NCBI GenBank assembly: GCA_017503065.1
Contig: JAFVTT010000045.1
Location: 1 to 44,931, forward strand
Source of the DNA: Bacteroidaceae bacterium
GTDB lineage: Bacteria; Bacteroidota; Bacteroidia; Bacteroidales; Bacteroidaceae
Reading direction: 5' to 3'
Length of the DNA stretch: 44,931 nt
Part shown: in pieces, positions 17,943 to 24,459 of the stretch
How positions within the stretch are numbered: the first letter of the stretch is position 1
Layout of the letters: each line of letters begins with the position of its first letter
Made by a program: the position numbers and the translations under genes
Notes under the pieces: generated by a model
The model's input: the letters and a program-made list of their open reading frames with translations, nothing else
Database searches by the model: none
Told to the model about the DNA's origin: nothing

Positions 17943-18836
17943 ATGGCTCAAAATAAATTCAAGGGCTTGGGAGTAGCACTCGTAACGCCCTTCAATGCAG
18001 ACGGGAGTATAGACTGGGACTCTCTCTTCCGCCTGGTGGAATACCAGATATCGCGCGGCATAGATTTCCTGTGCGTGATGGGAACAACGGCGGAAACCCC
18101 GACACTGACATCGGAAGAAAAGACACGTATCCGCGAGGAGATCGTACAGCGTGTGGCCGGACGTGTACCCATCCTGCTCGGATGCGGAGGCAACAGCACC
18201 GCCGCCGTGGTGCAGGAACTGAAGACCGGCGACTTCACCGGCATAGACGGCATACTCAGCGTTTGCCCGTATTACAACAAGCCCTCCCAGGAAGGCATCT
18301 ACCAGCACTTTGCCGCCATAGCCAAGGCAAGCCCCGTACCCGTGGTGCTCTACAATGTGCCCGGCCGTACTGGTGTTAACATGGCGGTGGAAACCACTCT
18401 GCGTCTGGCACGCGAGTTTGACAATGTGGTGGCCATCAAGGAAGCGTCGGGCAACATCAGCCAGATGGACGAGATAATCAAGAACAAGCCCCAGGACTTC
18501 GACGTAATCAGTGGCGACGACGGTATCACCTTCCCCCTCATCACCCTGGGTGCAGTGGGCGTGATAAGTGTGATAGGCAATGCCCTGCCCTACGAGTTCA
18601 GCCGCATGGTGCGCCTGGCTCTGCGCGGAGAGTATCCGCAGGCACTGGAGATACACCACCGCTTCACGGAACTCTTCAAACTGCTCTTCGTGGACGGCAA
18701 CCCTGCCGGTGTGAAGGCCTTGCTCAGCGAAATGGGCCTCATCCAGAACGAACTGCGCCTGCCCCTCGTGCCGGCACGCTTGGGCACGGAGAAGCGCATC
18801 TCCGAACTGGCCACGGAACTGGGCATAAGAATCTGA
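17943..18836 (+). CDS. dapA: 4-hydroxy-tetrahydrodipicolinate synthase
   Basis: Condenses pyruvate with aspartate semialdehyde in the lysine/diaminopimelate pathway; cytoplasmic TIM barrel of 297 residues, a normal length. The pyruvate Schiff-base lysine is K166 in VVAIKEASGN. The catalytic tyrosine is Y137 in LYNVPGRTG, with R142 binding the substrate carboxylate, and the GTTAETPTL loop (residues 47-55) carries the threonines of the relay. The start MAQNKFKGLGVALVTPF has the usual family N-terminus. It is followed after 35 bp by the MaoC gene and the two may share a transcript. Confidence 0.97.
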   Translation: MAQNKFKGLGVALVTPFNADGSIDWDSLFRLVEYQISRGIDFLCVMGTTAETPTLTSEEKTRIREEIVQRVAGRVPILLGCGGNSTAAVVQELKTGDFTGIDGILSVCPYYNKPSQEGIYQHFAAIAKASPVPVVLYNVPGRTGVNMAVETTLRLAREFDNVVAIKEASGNISQMDEIIKNKPQDFDVISGDDGITFPLITLGAVGVISVIGNALPYEFSRMVRLALRGEYPQALEIHHRFTELFKLLFVDGNPAGVKALLSEMGLIQNELRLPLVPARLGTEKRISELATELGIRI

Positions 18837-18871
18837 ACTTGCAATCCAACAAACCTAAACCTTCCTAATAT

Positions 18872-19333
18872 ATGCTTACAATCAATTCATACGAGGAGTT
18901 TGTTGCCTATGAGGGCAAGGAACTCGGTGCCAGCGAGTGGGTGCAGATATCCCAAGACAGAATAAACCAGTTTGCCGATGCCACGGACGACCACCAGTGG
19001 ATTCACGTGGACGTGGAGAAGTGCAAGGCGGAAAGCCCCTTCGGACAGACCATAGCACACGGCTATCTGACCCTGAGCATGATTCCCCTGATGTGGAACC
19101 AGATTATCGAAGTGAACAATCTGGAGCGTATGATGAACTACGGCATGAAGGACATGCGCTTCGGCCAGCCCGTCCTGTCCGGCCAGAGCATACGCATGAA
19201 GGTATCACTGGATGAGATACAGAACCTGCGCGGTGCCATCAAGACCAACGTGAGGTTTGTCATCGAGATACAGGAAACGGGCAAGAAGGCCGTGGATGGC
19301 ATAGCCACCTTCATCTACTACTTCAAGAAATAA
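18872..19333 (+). CDS. MaoC-like (R)-specific enoyl-CoA hydratase
   Basis: 153-residue single hot-dog-fold protein. The hydratase-2 motif is clear: FADATDDHQWIHVD (catalytic Asp and His) followed by FGQTIAHGYLTLSM. Such proteins hydrate trans-2-enoyl-CoA to (R)-3-hydroxyacyl-CoA, or act as dehydratases on related thioesters; the physiological substrate is not evident. It is 35 bp after dapA with no promoter seen between them, and is closed by a strong terminator. Confidence 0.88.
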   Translation: MLTINSYEEFVAYEGKELGASEWVQISQDRINQFADATDDHQWIHVDVEKCKAESPFGQTIAHGYLTLSMIPLMWNQIIEVNNLERMMNYGMKDMRFGQPVLSGQSIRMKVSLDEIQNLRGAIKTNVRFVIEIQETGKKAVDGIATFIYYFKK

Positions 19334-19353
19334 CGGAGAGGTTATCCAATAAG

Positions 19354-19402
19354 GACAAGGGCAGTCTCCGCGTATGCTAAACCTGCCCTTGTCTTCTTTT
19401 TG
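19354..19402 (+). terminator. Terminator (or attenuator) between maoC and the PLD gene
   Basis: GACAAGGGCAG (19354-19364) pairs perfectly with CTGCCCTTGTC (19383-19393), 18-nt loop, followed by a T-rich tract (TTCTTTTTG). The T-tract ends three bases before the ATG of the next gene, so it could also act as an attenuator of that gene. Confidence 0.8.
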
Positions 19403-19405
19403 TTT

Positions 19406-20641
19406 ATGAGGATTTTCGTCATATTATCCATATTCGCCCTCCTGCAATGCCTCGTGCCGGCACAGGCACAGGTTTCCCGTATCAGACAGGATTTCATCGA
19501 CTACGGTTTCCCTGGGCATGAGCATTGCTCCATGCGCATCCTGCCTGGTGCCAAGGCAATGTTCCTGGACCTGGAAACGGCTCTTGCCAAGGCAAAGCAC
19601 TATGTACATATCGAATACTATAAATGGTACAACGACAGCATAGGCAGGCATCTGCTCGACGTTCTGGCGGAGTGTGCTTCCAGAGGTGTGCAGGTACGCC
19701 TGATGTATGACGCTTTCGGCAATAGCGGCAAGGCTCCGGCCTTTACCCGTGAGTTTGCGGAGCAGTATAAGGCCAGGGGGATAAGGATGGTAGGATTCGA
19801 CCCCATGCGCTTCCCCTACGTAAACCATGCCCTGCACCGCCTGCACCGCAAGATGGTAATCATCGACGGCAGGATGGTGTACACAGGGGGCATGAACGTT
19901 GCCGACTACTATATCCACGGCAAGCCCGAACTTGGCAAGTGGGGCGATATGAATGCCGTGCTTGCGGGTCCCATAGTGGAGGAGTACCAGCGTCTGTTTG
20001 CCGACCTTTGGTATAAGGAGTGCGGAGAGAAACTGGACGAGAGGGCTTACCGTAGTCCTGATGCCCGTCTCTACGAAGAACAGCAGGGAGGCTATGAGGC
20101 CTTCTTGGTGGACCGCGAACCCGGCAAGAAGAGCGCGCGCATCCGGCAAAGTTACATCTCCTGTCTGGACAATGCACAGAAACGTGTGCGCATCATCAAT
20201 CCCTACGTCATTCTCGTCAGCAGTGTGCGCAAGGCCCTGCGCCGCTGCATAGAGCGTGGCGTGGAGGTGGAATTCCTGCTCGGACACAAGGGCGACAACC
20301 TGATAAGCGAGGTCAGCACGGCACGCGAGGTGTACAACCTTGCCCGACGTGGTGCCAAGGTGTGGCTTTGCAAGGAATGTTTCCATCACGACAAGGTGAT
20401 GATCGTGGACGACTCGCTCTGTACCGTAGGCACGGCCAACCTGGACGCCCGTTCGCTCAGTTTCGACTACGAGGTGAATGCCTATTATTTCTCTCCTGAA
20501 TACTGCACGCAACTGAACGAATACTTCAACCGCCACCTCAACTCTGCCGTCATGCTCACCGAGGACAACTGGAAGGAACTCTATCCCCGTTCCAAACGAC
20601 GCCTCGGTTGGTGGACAAAGGGCATACGCGGTATACTATAG
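19406..20641 (+). CDS. Phospholipase D / cardiolipin synthase-like protein with signal peptide
   Basis: 411 residues with two HKD motifs: HRKMVIIDGRMVYTGGMN (first half) and HHDKVMIVDDSLCTVGTANLD (second half), the duplicated PLD active site that transfers phosphatidyl groups. Cardiolipin synthases usually begin with two membrane helices. Here there is a cleavable-looking signal peptide instead (MRIFVILSIFALL...AQAQ, about 1-22), suggesting a periplasmic enzyme. ATG 19406 starts this signal peptide, and a TTG at 19400 is less likely. The start follows a terminator hairpin by only three bases and no promoter is seen after the hairpin. Either phosphatidylglycerol-based cardiolipin synthesis or phospholipid turnover is possible. 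Confidence 0.88.
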   Translation: MRIFVILSIFALLQCLVPAQAQVSRIRQDFIDYGFPGHEHCSMRILPGAKAMFLDLETALAKAKHYVHIEYYKWYNDSIGRHLLDVLAECASRGVQVRLMYDAFGNSGKAPAFTREFAEQYKARGIRMVGFDPMRFPYVNHALHRLHRKMVIIDGRMVYTGGMNVADYYIHGKPELGKWGDMNAVLAGPIVEEYQRLFADLWYKECGEKLDERAYRSPDARLYEEQQGGYEAFLVDREPGKKSARIRQSYISCLDNAQKRVRIINPYVILVSSVRKALRRCIERGVEVEFLLGHKGDNLISEVSTAREVYNLARRGAKVWLCKECFHHDKVMIVDDSLCTVGTANLDARSLSFDYEVNAYYFSPEYCTQLNEYFNRHLNSAVMLTEDNWKELYPRSKRRLGWWTKGIRGIL

Positions 20642-20708
20642 GCCTGCGGACACGGAGCGCGGCACCTATACCTTATTTATAATATAATATACACACATTC
20701 CCTTTGGT

Positions 20709-21896
20709 ATGAACAACACTATCGTAAGACTTCTTCAAGACTGGGGCGTCAATCCCGACTCCATGTACTGGCTCTACTGGTGCTTTGTCGTTTTGGGCAT
20801 TGCCATCGTCATATACGTTGTGAACCTGCTCTGCAACCGTGGTATCATCCCTCTGGTCAGGAAACTCCGGGAGGGGACACGCTCCAAGTGGGACGACATC
20901 CTGCTCAACGACACATTGCTGAAGGACATCACCCGTCTGCTTCCCCCGATAATCATAGCGGTGCTTCTGCCTGTGGCTTTCACCGACGGACATCAAGTGC
21001 TCGAGTTCCTCCTGAAGGTGAACACCATCTATATGATTGTTGTGGTGGCCAAGATGCTTTGCTCGTTCCTCACTTCCCTGTACGAACTCACCAACCACAA
21101 CGGCAAACTGAAGAACCATCCCCTGAAGGGAGTATACCAGATGCTGAAGATAGCAGTTATCTGCGTTGCACTAATAATTATCGTCAGCATACTCATCAAC
21201 AAGAACCCCGGTTACATCCTCACAGCCCTCGGTGCTTCGGCCGCCGTACTGATGCTTGTCTTCAAGGACATGATAATGGGGCTGGTGGCAGGTGTGCAAC
21301 TTTCTGCCAACGACATGCTTCGCCCCGGTGATTGGATTTCCATGCCCAAGTACGGTGCTGACGGTTCCGTGATAGAAGTGACCCTCACCACGGTGAAGGT
21401 GCAGAACTGGGACATGACCATAACCACCATACCGCCCTATGCCCTTGTCAGCGACTCCTTCCAGAACTGGCGCGGCATGGAAGAGAGCGGCGGCCGACGC
21501 ATAAAGCGTTCCGTCTACATAGACATGCGCTCCATCACCTTTGCCACCAAGGAGCAGATGACCGAGTTCCAGAAACATGGTTGGCTGGAAGGGTTGGAAC
21601 GTGAGGACAATATGGTCGTCAACCTCCATGTCTTCCGCAACTATCTGGAAGACTACCTGCGTCATCATCCGCGCGTCAATAAGAATCTTACCATCATGGT
21701 GCGACAACTCCAACCCACCGTGCAGGGTCTGCCACTGGAACTCTACTTCTTCTACGACGGCACATCCTGGGTACCATACGAGCATCTCCAGGCGGAAATC
21801 TTCGAACACGTCTTTGCCATGCTCCCCAAGTTCGGGCTGCACGTCTTCCAGTCCCCCATGGGCATTGACTTCAACGGTGGGCAGTTGGGAGAGTAA
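20709..21896 (+). CDS. MscS-family mechanosensitive ion channel (YbdG-like)
   Basis: 395 residues. Four or five hydrophobic segments occupy about 20-175, followed by the conserved pore helix and beta domain: ILTALGASAAVLMLVFKDMIMGLVAGVQLSANDMLRPGDWI, where a G/A-rich pore helix precedes the MscS domain. VTLTTVKVQNWDMTITTIPP is the family beta-domain motif. The length and the lack of a large periplasmic domain suit the YbdG/MscM branch. It opens under membrane tension to release solutes. Its neighbours on the plus strand are a PLD enzyme (67 bp upstream) and a HAD phosphatase (71 bp downstream); neither defines a pathway. Confidence 0.93.
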   Translation: MNNTIVRLLQDWGVNPDSMYWLYWCFVVLGIAIVIYVVNLLCNRGIIPLVRKLREGTRSKWDDILLNDTLLKDITRLLPPIIIAVLLPVAFTDGHQVLEFLLKVNTIYMIVVVAKMLCSFLTSLYELTNHNGKLKNHPLKGVYQMLKIAVICVALIIIVSILINKNPGYILTALGASAAVLMLVFKDMIMGLVAGVQLSANDMLRPGDWISMPKYGADGSVIEVTLTTVKVQNWDMTITTIPPYALVSDSFQNWRGMEESGGRRIKRSVYIDMRSITFATKEQMTEFQKHGWLEGLEREDNMVVNLHVFRNYLEDYLRHHPRVNKNLTIMVRQLQPTVQGLPLELYFFYDGTSWVPYEHLQAEIFEHVFAMLPKFGLHVFQSPMGIDFNGGQLGE

Positions 21897-21925
21897 AACG
21901 TTGAACGTTTAACGTTGAAAGTTTA
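21897..21925. repeat. AACGTT-rich short repeat
   Basis: Directly after the mscS stop, AACGTTGAACGTTTAACGTT followed by GAAAG contains overlapping GTTGAACGTT/AACGTTGAA direct and inverted copies. A short extragenic repeat of a type I associate with Bacteroidales; function unknown. Confidence 0.5.
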
Positions 21926-21967
21926 TGTCGTGTCCATGCAAATTTTGCAAAATGCGTTGATAGGAAA

Positions 21968-22621
21968 ATGAAAAAGCGACTTGTCATCTTTGATCTGGAC
22001 GGCACCCTGCTCAACACCATTGCCGACCTTGCCGTTGCCACCAATGAAGCGCTCAAGGCCATGGGATACCCCACACATAGCGAGGAGGTCATCCAGACAT
22101 TCGTAGGTAATGGAGTAAGCAAGTTATTGGAACGCTCCATGCCCGAAGACAAGCGGACGGAAGAAAACATATCCCTCGTCCGCCGGCACTTCATGGCATA
22201 CTACGACCAGCATAATGCCGACCTCAGCACACCATATCCCGGCATTGCCGACATGCTCTCCCGTATTCAAGAGGCAGGAGTCATGCTTGCCGTAGCCTCC
22301 AACAAATACCAGTCCGCCACGGAAAAACTCATTGCACACTATTTCCCCCATATCAATTTTGTATGTGTCCTCGGCCAGCGCCAGGGCATCCCCGTAAAGC
22401 CGTCTCCCGACATCGTCCACGAAATAATGGAGAAGGCCAATGTCGGCAAGTCCGACACCCTTTATGTCGGCGACTCCGGGGTTGACATGCAGACCGCCAT
22501 CAATGCCGGCATTGATTCCGTTGCCGTCTCCTGGGGCTTCCGCCCCCGTGCAGAACTGGAAGCATTCCGCACGCTTGCCATTATAGACAAGGCCGAGGAT
22601 TTGAAAAATTGGATATTGTAG
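21968..22621 (+). CDS. HAD hydrolase, phosphoglycolate phosphatase-like
   Basis: 217 residues with all HAD motifs: DLDGTLLNT (motif I nucleophile Asp near residue 9), VASNKY (motif II), K at KPSPD (motif III), and YVGDSGVDMQTAINAG (motif IV). The alpha-helical cap after motif I is that of the Gph/PGM subfamily. Likely dephosphorylates a small metabolite such as 2-phosphoglycolate; in an anaerobe the substrate may differ. It ends upstream of a palindromic terminator convergent with the tRNA gene. Confidence 0.9.
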   Translation: MKKRLVIFDLDGTLLNTIADLAVATNEALKAMGYPTHSEEVIQTFVGNGVSKLLERSMPEDKRTEENISLVRRHFMAYYDQHNADLSTPYPGIADMLSRIQEAGVMLAVASNKYQSATEKLIAHYFPHINFVCVLGQRQGIPVKPSPDIVHEIMEKANVGKSDTLYVGDSGVDMQTAINAGIDSVAVSWGFRPRAELEAFRTLAIIDKAEDLKNWIL

Positions 22622-22685
22622 GATTGCATCTCCATAGCGTCCCCGGATTACCTGTATCGAGGTTCTTTTAGAGGCATTAGAAAGT

Positions 22686-22740
22686 ATTATCCCAAATCTG
22701 TCTATAGCACGTAAAAGCCTAATGACAGGTTTGGGATAAT
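22686..22740. terminator. Palindromic repeat/terminator between the HAD gene and tRNA-Gly
   Basis: ATTATCCCAAATCTGTC (22686-22702) pairs with 22724-22740 over 17 bp with one G-T pair. It carries the CCCAAATC...AATGAC motif shared with 27484-27532 and with the left ends of the dispersed repeats. As a bidirectional terminator it fits the convergent genes. Confidence 0.75.
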
Positions 22741-22766
22741 GGTATTTTCTTGTCAATAATATAATG

Positions 22767-22839
22767 AGCGGTAGACGGGGTTCGAACCCGCGACCCTGGG
22801 CTTGGGAAGCCCATGCTCTACCAACTGAGCTACTACCGC
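22767..22839 (-). tRNA. tRNA-Gly (anticodon CCC)
   Basis: The minus strand folds as a cloverleaf: acceptor GCGGTAG/CTACCGC, D stem GCTC/GAGC, anticodon stem TGGGC/GCCCA around loop TTCCCAA, and T arm GCGGG-TTCGAAC-CCCGT. Loop positions 34-36 are CCC, reading the glycine codon GGG. The 3' CCA is not encoded. A good promoter lies directly upstream. Confidence 0.95.
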
Positions 22840-22853
22840 GTTCATATCTATTG

Positions 22854-22884
22854 CAAAGGTACACCTTTTTTGTCTATCTTGCAA
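22854..22884 (-). promoter_or_regulatory. tRNA-Gly promoter
   Basis: On the minus strand TTG (22884-22882), 20 bp, then TACCTTTG (22861-22854), which starts 22 nt before the first tRNA base. Matches the Bacteroidota -33/-7 layout. Confidence 0.7.
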
Positions 22885-22945
22885 GAATTAAACATCTTTT
22901 AGGGTTATTTTACATAAAAGATTCTTCATTATAATCAAAAAGCAT

Positions 22946-22953
22946 TACCTTTG
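22946..22953 (+). promoter_or_regulatory. -7 element of the Fur/PerR-type regulator
   Basis: TACCTTTG followed by CA, 33 nt upstream of the ATG. It excludes the in-frame TTG at 22951 as a start codon because that lies inside the promoter. Confidence 0.65.
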
Positions 22954-22954
22954 C

Positions 22955-22977
22955 ATTGTAATTATAACAAATACAAT
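22955..22977. promoter_or_regulatory. Candidate Fur/PerR operator
   Basis: An AT-rich dyad, ATTGTA - 11 bp - TACAAT, beginning two bases after the -7 element and covering the expected transcription start. Its size and sequence suit autoregulation by a Fur-family repressor. This is an inference from position and symmetry only. Confidence 0.45.
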
Positions 22978-22986
22978 TGTTCAACA

Positions 22987-23418
22987 ATGACGGACGTGAC
23001 TCAGATAAAAGAAGCATTGGTTAAGTGTGGCATATCGCCATCCCGTCCCAGGACAGCCATATTGGGCTATCTGCGCAATCACTATACGCACCCTACTGCA
23101 GATGAGATTTTCCGTGACCTGAGAGAAAGTGTTCCAACCCTGTCGCTTACAACGGTATACAATACCCTGAAACTTTTTTCCGAGAAGGGGTTGTGCCTGT
23201 CGCTTACAATAAGCGAGAAGCAGGTATGCTATGATGGACATACGTATCCACACGGCCACCTTTTGTGTAGCAGGTGTGGCAAGATACATGACATTGTGCA
23301 GGAGAGTGTTTCTGCACTTCCGGCGGAGGAATTCATCTGTGGGCATCGTGTTACGGAAGTTCATTATTATTATAAGGGAATCTGTTCCGAGTGTCTGGCC
23401 AACGAGAAGTTTTCCTGA
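22987..23418 (+). CDS. Fur-family regulator, PerR-like
   Basis: 143 residues from MTDVTQIKEAL (ATG 22987). The N-terminal winged helix includes SRPRTAILGYLRNHYTHPTADEIFRDL and SLTTVYNTLKLFSEKGL, the Fur-type recognition helix. The C-terminal domain has the regulatory histidines (YDGHTYPHGHLLC) and two zinc CxxC pairs, CSRC and CSEC. The gene next door is a rubrerythrin, so peroxide sensing (PerR) rather than iron or zinc control is the best guess; Fur and Zur cannot be excluded. An operator-like dyad lies over its own start site. Confidence 0.88.
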   Translation: MTDVTQIKEALVKCGISPSRPRTAILGYLRNHYTHPTADEIFRDLRESVPTLSLTTVYNTLKLFSEKGLCLSLTISEKQVCYDGHTYPHGHLLCSRCGKIHDIVQESVSALPAEEFICGHRVTEVHYYYKGICSECLANEKFS

Positions 23419-23470
23419 CAACAACTAAACGATAGTACATTATTATAAATAAACATTAAATATTAAGATT

Positions 23471-24016
23471 ATGAGCAAGAAATTTGTCTGCACCGTTTGT
23501 GGTTATATTCATGAAGGCGACGAGGCACCTGCAAAGTGTCCTCAGTGTGGTGTTCCCGCATCCAAGTTCAACGAGATGGCTGCCGAGCAGTCCTATGTAA
23601 CAGAGCATGTTATCGGTGTGGCACAGGGTTGCCCGGAAGAAATTATGGAAGGCCTCAAGGCACATTTTGCAGGCGAGTGCACTGAGGTGGGCATGTATTT
23701 GGCCATGAGCCGTCAGGCAGATCGCGAAGGTTATCCCGAGATTGCCGAGGCTTTCAAGCGTTATGCATTTGAGGAGGCCGACCATGCCAGCAGATTTGCC
23801 GAACTGATAGGTGATGTTGTTTGGGATACCAAGACTAACCTCCAGAAGCGTGCAGAGGCCGAATGTGGCGCATGTGCCGGTAAGATGGACATTGCCAAGG
23901 CTGCCAAGGCTGCTAATCTTGATGCTATCCACGATACCGTTCACGAGATGGCAAAGGACGAAGCACGCCATGGACGTGGATTTGAAGGTCTGCTGAAGCG
24001 TTACTTCTCAAAGTAG
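23471..24016 (+). CDS. Rubrerythrin with N-terminal rubredoxin domain
   Basis: 181 residues. The N-terminal rubredoxin-like domain has C7-x2-C10 (CTVCGY) and C23-x2-C26 (CPQCGV). It is followed by a four-helix ferritin-like diiron domain with [24 protein letters not shown] and [15 protein letters not shown] supplying the Glu/His ligands. The rubredoxin domain in front makes it a reverse rubrerythrin, which reduces hydrogen peroxide to water in anaerobes. It follows the PerR-like gene by 52 bp on the same strand and is probably co-transcribed with, or controlled by, that regulator. Cytoplasmic. Confidence 0.95.
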   Translation: MSKKFVCTVCGYIHEGDEAPAKCPQCGVPASKFNEMAAEQSYVTEHVIGVAQGCPEEIMEGLKAHFAGECTEVGMYLAMSRQADREGYPEIAEAFKRYAFEEADHASRFAELIGDVVWDTKTNLQKRAEAECGACAGKMDIAKAAKAANLDAIHDTVHEMAKDEARHGRGFEGLLKRYFSK

Positions 24017-24162
24017 CGGTCATTGCCATCAGGCAAAAGTTCAACGACTATATAATGGGGCTGACTTCCGTTTTGGCAGGTCAGCCTTTCTTTGTGTTTG
24101 GTAGAAACAGGCAGGATGACGTAAAACCCGGCACCTGTCCTCTTGTCATCCCCGCCGAAGCG

Positions 24163-24272
24163 TCGGTGGCGGTAAAGTTCACCATCGGTGGCGGTAAAAT
24201 GAATCATCGGTGGCGGTAAAATGAATCATCAGTGGCGGTAAAGTTCACCACCGGTGGCGGTGCGTTTTACCG
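24163..24272. repeat. 22-bp tandem repeat (minisatellite), about five units
   Basis: Units start at 24163, 24185, 24207, 24229 and 24251. Each contains GGTGGCGGTAAA followed by either GTTCACCA or ATGAATCA; the last diverges into GCGTTTTACCGCCACC, which forms an inverted arm with the repeat core. There is no spacer diversity, so it is not a CRISPR array. Confidence 0.85.
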
Positions 24273-24435
24273 CCACCGATGGCAGGAAGGGTGTTTCGTG
24301 GGAGACATAATCCCAAATCGTTCTGTTCAAGATATGGGCTATTATCATCATAACGCCAATGACTGCCTTTGGGATAAATCGGTGTCGCTGATACAAAAAC
24401 CCGCCCAATCTTTTCCTTATTTATTAAAAAAGATT

Positions 24436-24443
24436 TACTTTTG
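24436..24443 (+). promoter_or_regulatory. -7 element of the large lipoprotein gene
   Basis: TACTTTTG, 16 nt before the ATG at 24460; fits TAnnTTTG and supports starting the gene at 24460 or 24466 rather than upstream. Confidence 0.6.
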
Positions 24444-24459
24444 TGTGATTTTAACGTTA

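Larger units (their letters stand above)
24017..24459. other. Intergenic region with minisatellite, no gene
   Basis: Between the rubrerythrin and the large lipoprotein. It holds a 22-bp tandem repeat (24163-24272), an imperfect CCCAAATC-type palindrome (about 24311-24378), and the lipoprotein promoter. The frame that is open upstream of the lipoprotein start, from 24232, crosses the minisatellite and promoter and is not coding. Confidence 0.6.

Noticed and set aside
22951..22986. Upstream TTG start for the Fur/PerR-type gene
   Set aside because: The codon is inside the -7 promoter element; the normal Fur N-terminus begins at 22987.
24163..24272. Possible CRISPR array
   Set aside because: Units are contiguous with two recurring variants, no unique spacers, and no cas genes nearby.
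24232..24459. N-terminal extension of the large lipoprotein
   Set aside because: Encoded by the 22-bp minisatellite and the promoter; the lipoprotein signal begins at 24460.
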